Origin: Planctomycetota bacterium
GTDB lineage: Bacteria > Planctomycetota > UBA11346
Assembly: GCA_947470885.1 (NCBI GenBank)
Contig: CANIXE010000014.1
Coordinates: 1 to 14,987 of the forward strand
Direction of reading: 5' to 3'
DNA: 14,987 nt
Of the stretch, positions 7,892 through 14,810 are shown piece after piece. How positions within the stretch are numbered: position 1 is the stretch's first letter; every line of letters starts with the position of its first letter. Under the pieces are notes generated by a model, which saw only the letters and a list, made by a program, of their open reading frames with translations, was not told the DNA's origin and did no database searches. The translations under genes were made by a program, and so were the position numbers.

Positions 7892-8380
7892 TCAGCGGGT
7901 GCAGCAGGCTGCGGGGGCGCCGGTTTCGGTGGGTAGACCAGCGGCGATCCAGGCACTGGTTCCGCCGACGACGTTGTGGACCTCCGGGAATCCGGCGGCA
8001 AGGAACTGCTGGCAGGCCGTGGCCGAGCGTCCCCCGGCCTGGCAGATCAGGTAGATTGGCTGCCCTGGGGCGGCCTTGCGCCGGGCGACCAGCGCCCGGG
8101 GATCCAGGCGATCCAAGGGTGCGGAAATCGCGCCCTTGGCGTGGCCTTGGGCGTATTCCGCCGGACTGCGGACGTCGATCAGATCCACGGTCGCGCTGCT
8201 GGCGATGAGCTGTTGGAGTTCAGAAGGTTGGATGGTCTTCATGGGTGCGGCTTTCGAATCAGTGGATTTTGCCGGCTTCCAGGCGCAGGCGCCACCGGGC
8301 CAGATGGACAGGGGGGAACAGGGCGACAGGAGAAACCAGGCGGCGAGGAAGCCCACCACGATCAGGGTGTTGATAAGCAT
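7892..8380 (-). CDS. membrane-anchored rhodanese-like sulfurtransferase
   Basis: Single-domain rhodanese that carries sulfane sulfur on a cysteine, here tethered to the membrane. A hydrophobic helix (about residues 2-19, LINTLIVVGFLAAWFLL) is followed by a linker and the rhodanese fold from about 48 to 155. The DVRSPAEYAQGH motif is at 69-80, and the active-site loop CQAGGRS starts at Cys113. The protein ends in a Cys159-Cys160 pair (AACCTR), which is unusual and could relay sulfur or bind metal. The start at 8380 (162 residues) was chosen because it gives the membrane helix; the frame is open to 8449, and an internal Met at 8242 would give only the soluble domain. First gene of the minus-strand cluster, 16 bases before the flavoprotein. 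Confidence 0.85.
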   Translation of the reverse strand: MLINTLIVVGFLAAWFLLSPCSPLSIWPGGACAWKPAKSTDSKAAPMKTIQPSELQQLIASSATVDLIDVRSPAEYAQGHAKGAISAPLDRLDPRALVARRKAAPGQPIYLICQAGGRSATACQQFLAAGFPEVHNVVGGTSAWIAAGLPTETGAPAACCTR

Positions 8381-8410
8381 GGGATTCCGGCGTTGCGACA
8401 AGGAGGGTGG

Positions 8411-8429
8411 AGAACGACGACGTTGTTCT
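8411..8429. promoter_or_regulatory. near-palindrome before the rhodanese gene, candidate operator
   Basis: A 19-base imperfect palindrome of form AGAAC-N9-GTTCT, 30 bases upstream of the rhodanese start. Its position suits a repressor or activator site for the minus-strand cluster. The regulator is unknown. Confidence 0.3.
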
Positions 8430-8509
8430 TCATGTCGTGACCGTGCCATCTGGGAAATGCCATAAGTCCCTGACCTGGCATGTAGAGGCCACGGTTCTCT
8501 GGCCCGAAT

Positions 8510-8527
8510 CGTTGCGTGGATGCAACG
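8510..8527. repeat. small inverted repeat in the divergent control region
   Basis: CGTTGC-GTGGAT-GCAACG is a perfect 6-base inverted repeat with a 6-base spacer, in the gene-free stretch 8381-8855 between divergent genes. A second pair, ATGCCA (8458-8463) and TGGCAT (8477-8482), lies nearby. Either could be an operator. No clear minus-strand promoter was recognised. Confidence 0.3.
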
Positions 8528-8721
8528 CTCGGAGTTCTCGTGTTTGGAATTGCAGCTTCAGGGAATGCGCTCTCGGCAGTGATTCAACCGTAGCATTTTG
8601 CAGGGGTGATTTTTGCTGTTGGCGCGCATTGACACACTGCACAAACGCTGGTCATCCCTGTCCTTCAAGGTGTTGGATCGAAAGACAGGACTTGCGCAAA
8701 CGGCCGTGCCCGACTGCATCA

Positions 8722-8751
8722 TTGACGAACAGTGGAAGCTGGGAATACAAT
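8722..8751 (+). promoter_or_regulatory. sigma70-like promoter of hpf
   Basis: TTGACG (8722-8727), an 18-base spacer and TACAAT (8746-8751) form a near-consensus -35/-10 pair about 105 bases upstream of the hpf start. It is the best promoter in the 475-base gene-free stretch 8381-8855. Confidence 0.55.
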
Positions 8752-8855
8752 AGGGGCGTAGGGAACCCTGAATCCCGCCCCTCCCGTATCAGCCCCGCGC
8801 TGGTACCAACCAAAGCCCGGCGCAGGGCACCGCCGGTGAGCGTAACGAGGACATC

Positions 8856-9161
8856 ATGGTCGACATCCACATCTCCGGAGTGCACTACCAGGTATCAGAC
8901 AAGGTGAAACAGTACGTCACCGACAAGCTCGTCACCTTGAATAAATACCATTCCGGGTTGGGGAAAGTCCACGTCACCATTCACCCCCAGGAGAAAAAAG
9001 GCTTTCGAGTCGACGTTGACATGCACCTGCCCCACGGCCGGGACGTGGTGGCCCACGACAGCGAGGAGACCCTGTACAGCGCGATCGATATCGTCCACGA
9101 CAAGGCAGCGGCCCAGCTGCGGAAGATCCACGAAAAGGAGGTGGCGCATAGAGTTGCCTGA
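8856..9161 (+). CDS. hpf: ribosome hibernation-promoting factor, short form
   Basis: Small ribosome-binding protein of the HPF/RaiA (S30AE) family, which occupies the decoding region of the 30S subunit in stationary phase and stress. The 101 residues show the beta-alpha-beta-beta-beta-alpha pattern: VDIHISGVHYQVSDKVKQYV, then VHVTIHPQEKKGFRVDVDMHL, and a last helix YSAIDIVHDKAAAQLRKIHE. There is no C-terminal dimerisation domain as in long HPF, so it is the short form. The ATG at 8856 has GAGG 5 bases upstream. A near-consensus promoter lies at 8722-8751. It is flanked by gene-free DNA on both sides and appears monocistronic. Confidence 0.93.
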   Translation: MVDIHISGVHYQVSDKVKQYVTDKLVTLNKYHSGLGKVHVTIHPQEKKGFRVDVDMHLPHGRDVVAHDSEETLYSAIDIVHDKAAAQLRKIHEKEVAHRVA

Positions 9162-9567
9162 GCGTCTTAGACGCGCACAAAACAGTCGGCGGTTGCAGCG
9201 GGGGACAGGCGTCCCCAGAGCGCCAGCGCAGCGGGTTTGACCCCACCCCACCGTCCGGATTCCACAACCGGGATCGGACAACAGGAGGAAGCTGGACGCG
9301 CATTCAGAGTTCCAGGCGAAATTACGGGCGATTCAGTGATAGTGATCCTTGAGGCTCTTTGCAGTCGAGTTGATCGCAGACCAGACACCGTGATAGCGTA
9401 ATCGAAGGATGAAATGGGAAGGCAACGAGTACGTTGTCGATGTAGAGGTTGAAGCGATCCATCGCCGCCCCGGCTTCGCCGCCGACATTCATGACCAAAA
9501 GGCCGACTCCCGGGAACGGGGGTCGGCCTTTTGCTTGGTTGACGGGCCGGCAGACTCCACCAACGCC
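9162..9567 (+). other. gene-free leader between hpf and nadE
   Basis: No convincing gene is seen. It holds GCGTC-TTA-GACGC (9162-9174) directly after the hpf stop, then GGGGAC-AGGC-GTCCCC (9201-9216), and an intrinsic terminator at 9497-9532. The nadE frame stays open from an ATG at 9409, but the predicted extra 53 residues resemble nothing in NadE and would run through the terminator. Confidence 0.5.
9497..9532 (+). terminator. intrinsic terminator / possible attenuator before nadE
   Basis: AAAAGGCCGAC (9497-9507) pairs with GTCGGCCTTTT (9522-9532), with an added CCC/GGG inner pairing. The T-run follows the GC stem, and the A-run makes it bidirectional. It lies more than 330 bases after hpf but only 35 bases before the nadE start. 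It may therefore end the hpf transcript or regulate nadE by attenuation. Confidence 0.8.
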
Positions 9568-11223
9568 ATGAAGCCCAGCGCCCCCAAGATCGCCCTCCAC
9601 CAGGCCAATCCGTTGATTGCCGATGTCGTCGGGGCGATGCGCTCGATCCGGACTGCCGCCGTCCAGGCCGCCGCCGCCGGGGCGACCCTGATGGTCTGTC
9701 CCGAGCTGGCGGCCATCGGCGGTTATCCCCCACGGGACCTCCTGGAACGCCGCTATCTGGTGGAGGCCCAATGGCAGGCGGTGAACGAGTTGGCCAAGGA
9801 TCTGCCCTTGCCCGTGGTCCTGGGGTGCGTCGAGCCCCTGGAACCCGGTCTTGGCCCGGACATCGCCAATGCGGTGGCGGTGTTGGATGGTGGCCAGGTG
9901 ACCGCGACCTACCACAAGCGCCTGCTGCCGACCTATGACGTGTTCGATGAACGGCGCTATTTCCGCCCGGGCATGACTCCGGCGGTGGTCACCATCGCCG
10001 GCCTGCGGGTTGGCTTGACGGTCTGTGAGGATATCTGGAACGAGGCCTTCGTCGGCGGCAGCCTGGGCCTGGGCTTGCGTTATCATCAAGATCCCGTGGG
10101 GGATTTGGCGGGGCAGTGCGATCTCATCGTGAATTGCAGTGCTTCGCCCTACCACTTGGGCAAGTCCGCGACCCGGCGCCGGGTGGTGGGTGCCGCCGCC
10201 CGGCGGGCCCGGTGCCCCATCGCTTACGCAAATCAGGTGGGCGGCCAGGACGAACTGCTGTTCGATGGCGATAGCGGCGTGGCCCTGACTGACGGCCGCT
10301 GGCTGGCGGGCCTGGGCCGCTGGCAGGAAGGCGTGGCGATCATTGATCTGGCGGGCACGCCCCAGGTGGAATTCCCCCAGCCGGTGGAGGCGGATCTCCA
10401 CGCCGCCCTGGTGGCAGGGATCCGGGATTACTGCCGGAAGACCGGCCAGACCAAGGTGGTCCTGGGCCTTTCGGGAGGGATAGATTCGGCCTTGGTGGCA
10501 GCTTTGGCTGTGGATGCCCTGGGCCCGGACGCGGTGACCGGCCTGCTGATGCCGGGCCCGTATTCCAGCGCTGGATCCGTGAATGACGCGGTTGCCTTGG
10601 CCGAGGCCCTGGGCCTGCGCCATCACATTTTGGGCATCAGCGAAGCCAATCGGCTGATGCTGGGCACGCTGGAACCGGTGTTTGTTGGCACCCCATTCGG
10701 TTTGGCGGAAGAGAATCTCCAGTCCCGGCTCCGTGGAGTGCTGGTGATGGCGGTGGCCAACAAGCTGGGGGCCATGGCCCTGACCACCGGCAACAAAAGC
10801 GAGCTGGCCACCGGTTACTGCACGATCTACGGCGACATGAATGGTGGGCTGGCTCCCATCGGCGATTTGTACAAAACCCGGATCTGGGCGTTGTCCCGGC
10901 ACCTCAATGCAGTGGCCGGGCGGGAACGGATTCCGGTGGCCAGCATCGACAAGGCGCCCTCGGCGGAGCTGCGGGAGAACCAGACCGACCAGGACAGCCT
11001 GCCGCCCTACGACGAGTTGGATCGCATCCTCACCGGCTTTCTCGAAGCCGGGCTTTCCCCAGACGAACTCATCACCCGGGGTGAAGATCCGGCGACGGTG
11101 CGGCGGATCATCCGTTTGGTGGAGGTCACCGAGTTCAAGCGCCGCCAATCCGCACCGGTGCTCCGGGTGTCCACCAAGGCCTTCGGCGTTGGCCGGCGCA
11201 TCCCGATTGCCCGCAAGTTCTGA
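9568..11223 (+). CDS. nadE: glutamine-dependent NAD+ synthetase
   Basis: Last step of NAD synthesis: amidates deamido-NAD to NAD+ with ATP, using ammonia released from glutamine. It is 551 residues, normal for the two-domain form. The N-terminal nitrilase-like glutaminase domain (about 1-270) has the catalytic triad Glu46 (MVCPELAAIGG), Lys117 (YHKRLLP) and Cys153 (TVCEDIWNE). The C-terminal synthetase domain has the ATP-pyrophosphatase loop SGGIDS at 302-307, then TTGNKSE and the family's YGDMNGG segment. The start at 9568 fits the domain start (PKIALHQANP); no strong Shine-Dalgarno is seen. The terminator 35 bases upstream leaves little room for a separate promoter, so leader control is possible. 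Confidence 0.97.
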   Translation: MKPSAPKIALHQANPLIADVVGAMRSIRTAAVQAAAAGATLMVCPELAAIGGYPPRDLLERRYLVEAQWQAVNELAKDLPLPVVLGCVEPLEPGLGPDIANAVAVLDGGQVTATYHKRLLPTYDVFDERRYFRPGMTPAVVTIAGLRVGLTVCEDIWNEAFVGGSLGLGLRYHQDPVGDLAGQCDLIVNCSASPYHLGKSATRRRVVGAAARRARCPIAYANQVGGQDELLFDGDSGVALTDGRWLAGLGRWQEGVAIIDLAGTPQVEFPQPVEADLHAALVAGIRDYCRKTGQTKVVLGLSGGIDSALVAALAVDALGPDAVTGLLMPGPYSSAGSVNDAVALAEALGLRHHILGISEANRLMLGTLEPVFVGTPFGLAEENLQSRLRGVLVMAVANKLGAMALTTGNKSELATGYCTIYGDMNGGLAPIGDLYKTRIWALSRHLNAVAGRERIPVASIDKAPSAELRENQTDQDSLPPYDELDRILTGFLEAGLSPDELITRGEDPATVRRIIRLVEVTEFKRRQSAPVLRVSTKAFGVGRRIPIARKF

Positions 11224-11298
11224 GCGATCCGCCTTTCCGCCGAACAGATTTGAAAGCCCCGGCATCGGCCAGCGTCTTTTCAAGCGAAGGAAACCGCT

Positions 11299-11865
11299 AT
11301 GCGCTGCTCTCCGCTCCTGGTTCTGACCCTCGCCGCCACCCTCCCCCTCGCGGCGGAAGATCGCAAACCCGCGCCCCCGACCCCCCCGGAGCCGGTCGCC
11401 AGTGAACCGGCGGAAGGTGCCGAGGTGGCAGATGCCAAGGTCGGATTTTTGGGCATCGGCCTGGACGAGGTGGACGACACCCTGGCCTACCATTTAAACT
11501 TGGAAAATGACCTGGGCGTTCTCATCACCCAGGTCGCGGCCAAAAGCCCGGCCCAGGCCATGGGTCTGAAGCGGCACGACGTGATCGTCGCCGCCGATGG
11601 CAAGCCGATCTACACCCCCCGGGCGTTGCAGAACCTGATCCGCGCCAAGAAGACGGGTGAAACGGTGGAAATCACCGTGCGCCGCGGTCCCGCCAGTGAA
11701 ACCCTCAGTGGCAAGGTGGCCACCCGCACGGAACGCCCCGGCGAGAGTCGCCCGCCCCAGGGTCGGCGGATGGGCGGCGGCCCCGGCGAGACCCCGCCCC
11801 GTCACGGTCGGATGCCCGCCCCGGATGGCGGGACGATGGAATGGAGTGTCGAAGAGAGTCCGTGA
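11299..11865 (+). CDS. exported PDZ-domain protein
   Basis: 188-residue protein with a short signal peptide (MRCSPLLVLTLAATLPLAAED, likely cut near Ala19), so probably periplasmic. A Pro/Glu-rich linker (about 22-45) is followed by one PDZ domain (about 47-143): VGFLGIGLDE, then GVLITQVAAKSPAQAMGLKR and HDVIVAADGKPI, then GETVEITVRRG. The last 45 residues are rich in Arg, Pro and Gly and look disordered. There is no protease domain, so it is not a DegP-type protease; it may bind protein C-termini as a scaffold or adaptor. GAAGGA lies before the ATG at 11299. It starts 75 bases after nadE and could be co-transcribed. The partner is unknown. Confidence 0.82.
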   Translation: MRCSPLLVLTLAATLPLAAEDRKPAPPTPPEPVASEPAEGAEVADAKVGFLGIGLDEVDDTLAYHLNLENDLGVLITQVAAKSPAQAMGLKRHDVIVAADGKPIYTPRALQNLIRAKKTGETVEITVRRGPASETLSGKVATRTERPGESRPPQGRRMGGGPGETPPRHGRMPAPDGGTMEWSVEESP

Positions 11866-11890
11866 GCCGACGGATCTGGTAGCCGATCAG

Positions 11891-12033
11891 GGTTCTAGAT
11901 GCAATGGCGTTTAGCAACGCAGGAACGGGTGGGTTCTCCTGGGAGCGCCGGGCACCAGCCCGGCTCGCATGCCGCCCGAGCGGGGCTGGTGCCCGGCGCT
12001 CCCAGGGCGTTGCTAAACGCTATTGGTTCTAGA
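11891..12033. mobile_element. nested inverted-repeat (MITE-like) element
   Basis: The outer ends are inverted copies matching at 24 of 27 positions (11894-11920 and 12007-12033), including a perfect GCGTTTAGCAACGC at 11907-11920. GGTTCTAGA also occurs as a direct repeat at 11891-11899 and 12025-12033, which could be a target duplication. TCTAGA is itself palindromic, so both readings stand. Inside lies the separate hairpin at 11938-12006. It begins 17 bases after the left arm but directly touches the right arm, as if inserted off-centre. No ORF lies inside. It sits 25 bases downstream of the PDZ gene. Confidence 0.6.
11938..12006. repeat. BIME-like hairpin, second GGGAGCGC copy
   Basis: Perfect 24-base arms (11938-11961 and 11983-12006) with a 21-base centre. 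Each arm starts CCTGGGAGCGCCGGG and can fold on itself as CCGGGC-ACCA-GCCCGG. Compared with the copy at 5475-5497, 20 of 23 bases agree. One stem pair is changed on both sides (C-G to G-C), so pairing is conserved rather than sequence. Confidence 0.7.
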
Positions 12034-12173
12034 CGGTCAGCGACCAAAAGCAGGACAGACGGCTTGGAAACGAGAGATGGCTGTTGACGGCCGGGTGCGT
12101 GACGCGTCGCTACTGGAAGGTCAAAAAATCAAGCAAATACGTCAGTTGATTTGACCCAAGATGAAGCTGTTCG
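12034..12173. other. gene-free spacer
   Basis: No gene, promoter or repeat could be supported here. It links the nested repeat element to the hairpin that follows and becomes visibly less GC-rich than the flanking core genes. Confidence 0.4.
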
Positions 12174-12210
12174 CCATCAACGGAGCTGGCATAGCCGGCC
12201 CCGTTGATGG
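12174..12210 (-). terminator. strong hairpin downstream of the minus-strand remnant
   Basis: The 17-base arms 12174-12190 and 12194-12210 pair at 15 of 17 positions around a 3-base loop (ATA), including a perfect CCATCAACGG / CCGTTGATGG outer stem. It begins 17 bases beyond the stop of the minus-strand remnant, as a terminator would. There is no long U-tract on either side, so an operator or repeat is also possible. Confidence 0.5.
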
Positions 12211-12227
12211 GTTCGATTGTGTGGGGA

Positions 12228-12446
12228 TTATTTTGCGGTTATCGCTTCAATGTGATCGCGAATAATGCCGATGACCGTATTCGCGTGTTCTTCGCTGATG
12301 TTTTGCCCTTCAATGATGGAACGTTTAAAGGCAAAGCCGCCAACCCAGCCGGAGTTTTCGACAACGCCAACGGTCAGGGTTTTATTGAGAAAATAGTACA
12401 ATGGGCCAACAATTGTCGCTTCCGGAAATTCTGGCCGGTGCCCGCC
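12228..12446 (-). pseudogene. 5'-truncated gene remnant of unknown family
   Basis: The minus strand holds a 72-codon open stretch ending in TAA, with no convincing start and an in-frame TAG at 12447-12449. The product reads sensibly: FPEATIVGPLYYFLNKTLTV, then GVVENSGWVGGFAFKRSIIE, then a charged amphipathic helix ISEEHANTVIGIIRDHIEA. Codons are less GC-rich than in neighbouring genes, suggesting foreign origin. A hairpin follows its stop. The 5' end lies next to the IS21 left end, so the insertion, or an earlier event, probably removed the rest. The family is not recognised. The opposite strand is also open in the same register (ATG at 12204), so the orientation is likely but not certain. 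Confidence 0.5.
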
Positions 12447-12516
12447 CTATGGGTCCGAAGGGATCCTGCCTGTAGGGTGGTCGCACCACCACAGGACCCC
12501 AGAAGTGATTCATCCC

Positions 12517-13998
12517 ATGACCCGTCTGGCCATTCATCACCAAGCTGCCCTTGCCCGCAGCCATCCCGAGATCGCTGAAGCCGTCTCCCGGCTACAACCC
12601 GAGGCGCCCGTCTCAGCCCGGTCCGTCCGGCGTATCCTGGGGGAGCCAGTGCCAACACTGGCCGTGCTCAACGGCGAGGCGATCGCTCCGGGCCCAGGTC
12701 GGCCCAGTATTGCCGAGCCGTTCCGCCACCAGGTGGCCACGGTCCTGGAAACTGAACCGCATCTTTCCACCGCAGAGTTGCTCCGACGTGCCCGTGAATG
12801 GGGCTACACCGGGGAAAAATCAGCTTTCTACGATCTGGTGAAGTTGGTCCGCAAGCCCGCTGGAGTGGGCGCTGAGCCAATCGTGCGCTTCGAGGGACTG
12901 CCCGGCGAGTACGCCCAGTTCGATTTCGGGGAACGTTGGATCGAGGAGGCTGGTGATCGTCGGCGGAAGGTCACGGCCTTCGTCGGCCGCCTGAAATACA
13001 GCCGCCATCTTCATGTGGAGGTCGTCCCGGATCAGAAGGCGGAAACCCTGGTCCGCGCCGTGGTTTCCTGTCTGACCGCGTGGAAATGCGTCCCCTTGAT
13101 CTGGGTGTTCGATAATCCCAAGACGGTGCGTACCTCTGCCATCGGCCAGCCCATCGTCATCCACACCTACCTGGCCAGCCTGGCGGCGGAACTCCACGCC
13201 GCGGTGTTGTTGTGCACGCCCCACCAACCTCAACAGAAGGGCGCGGTCGAGCGCGGCGTCGGCTGGTTCAAGAATGGATTCTTGGCCCAGCGGCGCTTCG
13301 TCGATGACGAAGATCTCCAGACCCAGCTCACCGCTTGGTTGGCCGAAGTGAATGGCAAACGCTGCTCGGACGCCACCGGGGAAATTCCGGTCCAGCGCCT
13401 GGCGCACGAGCAATCGGCCCTGAAAAACAGGCCCATGACGCTGACTCCGGAACGCTACGCCCTGCGCATTCCCGTGACGGTGTTGCCCACCGGTACGGTC
13501 CAGGTGTTGGGCACCAGCTATTCCGTCGACCCCCGGAAGGTCGGGGCTCCGGCGATGGCGCAGGTGGGCAAGACTCAGGTCGACATCGTCATCGGCAGCG
13601 TCCGCTGCACCCATCGGCGGGTGGATCACAGCGCGATGCCCCAACGCCTGCCCGAACACCGGCGCGAATTATTGGGAGCCGTCCACGGCGATCGGAAGCG
13701 CAACAGTTTCCAACGCCAATGCCTGTGGGAACTCGGGCGGGATGCCCAGGATTTCCTGGAGAAATTGATCCATCGCGGCGGTTCGGACAGCACCGCCTGG
13801 TACCGTCCGGTGAAGCAACTCTACGCCCTGCTGGAAGAACACGGTGAGAGCGCCCTGCGGGAGGCGATGGCCACTGCCTTGGCTCAAGACTCTTGCGAGA
13901 TCGCCCAGGTCGTCCGGGCGCTGCGTCCGGAAAAGCCGCTGATCATCGGCGCGGATCCACGTCCGGGCGATGCAACCAGCGTGGAGATCTTGCCATGA
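12517..13998 (+). CDS. istA: IS21-family transposase IstA
   Basis: DDE transposase that cuts and joins the ends of the IS21-type element. Counting from the ATG at 12517 it has 493 residues. The N-terminal region has helix-turn-helix-like segments (about 5-45 and 80-105). The catalytic core carries Asp136 (YAQFDFGE), Asp199 (WVFDNPKT) and Glu245 (QQKGAVERGVGWFKNGF), the DDE triad with family-typical surroundings. The C-terminal beta-domain includes the segment GTSYSVDPRKVG. An in-frame GTG at 12505 could be the start instead; neither has a clear ribosome binding site. The stop overlaps the istB start (ATGA). The frame is intact, so activity is possible. Confidence 0.93.
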   Translation: MTRLAIHHQAALARSHPEIAEAVSRLQPEAPVSARSVRRILGEPVPTLAVLNGEAIAPGPGRPSIAEPFRHQVATVLETEPHLSTAELLRRAREWGYTGEKSAFYDLVKLVRKPAGVGAEPIVRFEGLPGEYAQFDFGERWIEEAGDRRRKVTAFVGRLKYSRHLHVEVVPDQKAETLVRAVVSCLTAWKCVPLIWVFDNPKTVRTSAIGQPIVIHTYLASLAAELHAAVLLCTPHQPQQKGAVERGVGWFKNGFLAQRRFVDDEDLQTQLTAWLAEVNGKRCSDATGEIPVQRLAHEQSALKNRPMTLTPERYALRIPVTVLPTGTVQVLGTSYSVDPRKVGAPAMAQVGKTQVDIVIGSVRCTHRRVDHSAMPQRLPEHRRELLGAVHGDRKRNSFQRQCLWELGRDAQDFLEKLIHRGGSDSTAWYRPVKQLYALLEEHGESALREAMATALAQDSCEIAQVVRALRPEKPLIIGADPRPGDATSVEILP

Positions 13999-14810
13999 AA
14001 TGCCGCCCATCCATGCCGGGAAATCTCGATCCAGCGACCTGCGATCTGGACCTCCTGCTGGCCCGATTGTCGCTCCCCACCGTGCGTCGTCGCTTGGCAG
14101 AAACCGAACGCCTGGCCATCGACCGGAATCTTGGACACCGGGAATTCCTTGCCCATCTGATCGTCAGCGAAGTCCTCAATCGCGACCAAACCCGAGTTCA
14201 GCGCTTGACCCGGATCGCCAAATTCCCGTACCTCAAGACCGTCGAGGATTTCACGTTCGCTCCCAAAGGAGGGCTCCGGCGTGATCTCATCGCCCCGTGT
14301 CTGGCACCGGATTTCGCCGCTTCTGGACGCAACCTGGTGCTCTCCGGCAAGCCCGGCCGGGGGAAGACCCACCTGGCCATCGCCATCGCCTTTGCGGCCA
14401 TCCAGCACGGTGCTGACGCTCGGTTCATCACGGCAGCACATCTCATCGACGACCTCACCGCGGCGGCCAGCACCGGAAAACTCCAGGTGCAAGCGGAGCC
14501 ACTCATCGCCGCCAAAGTGCTGGTGATCGATGAACTCGGCTACCTCCCCCACGCCAAGGATGCGGCGAACGTCCTCTACACCGTCGTCGACGCGCGTTAT
14601 CAGCTCAAGCGGCCAACCATCTTCACCACGAACAAACCCCTCCGCCAATGGGGCGCGGTCCTCCATGACAACGATCTCGCCGAAGCCCTCCTGGACCGGA
14701 TCCTGGAAAACGGCCGGCACATCGAAATGACCGGCCGATCCTGGCGTACAGGCCCCGACGACCTGACGCAGACGCTCGACCCCGCGAAAGAAGAGACGCC
14801 CGCCCGGTGA
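13995..14810 (+). CDS. istB: IS21-family helper ATPase IstB
   Basis: AAA+ ATPase that assembles on target DNA and stimulates IstA. It has 271 residues. An N-terminal helical region (about 15-85, LLLARLSLPTVRRRLAETE) matches the IstB N-domain. Walker A is GKPGRGKT at 118-125, Walker B VLVIDE at 175-180, sensor 1 TTN at 211-213, and an arginine-finger-like ALLDRIL at 231-237. The start is the ATG at 13995, which overlaps the istA stop as ATGA, the usual coupling in this family; the frame also runs open upstream inside istA. Its last codon and stop fall within the left arm of the large palindrome that follows. Confidence 0.95.
   Translation: MKCRPSMPGNLDPATCDLDLLLARLSLPTVRRRLAETERLAIDRNLGHREFLAHLIVSEVLNRDQTRVQRLTRIAKFPYLKTVEDFTFAPKGGLRRDLIAPCLAPDFAASGRNLVLSGKPGRGKTHLAIAIAFAAIQHGADARFITAAHLIDDLTAAASTGKLQVQAEPLIAAKVLVIDELGYLPHAKDAANVLYTVVDARYQLKRPTIFTTNKPLRQWGAVLHDNDLAEALLDRILENGRHIEMTGRSWRTGPDDLTQTLDPAKEETPAR

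Noticed and set aside
8629..8657. TTGACA at 8629 as a promoter for hpf
   Set aside because: No acceptable -10 element lies 16-18 bases downstream; the pair at 8722/8746 is much better.
8651..8720. sigma54-like GG...GC motif on the minus strand near 8690-8710
   Set aside because: The spacing between GG and GC is off by one, and no enhancer-binding regulator is nearby.
9135..9240. Strong Shine-Dalgarno-like AAGGAGGT at the hpf 3' end followed by a TTG-start 28-residue ORF
   Set aside because: The bases encode Lys-Glu-Val of HPF, the start is weak and 11 bases away, and the peptide is Arg-rich with no resemblance to a known leader peptide.
9409..9567. 53-codon N-terminal extension of nadE
   Set aside because: It would run through a strong terminator, and NadE proteins normally begin at the nitrilase strand just after the ATG at 9568.
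9322..11493. Very long minus-strand open frame opposite nadE
   Set aside because: nadE on the plus strand has every catalytic motif. The antisense product shows no domain and starts inside the PDZ gene.
12204..12578. Plus-strand frame (ATG 12204) opposite the truncated remnant and running into the IS
   Set aside because: It starts inside a hairpin arm, crosses the probable IS boundary, and its C-terminal part is clearly non-coding-like. Its middle is only readable because it shares codon register with the minus-strand frame.
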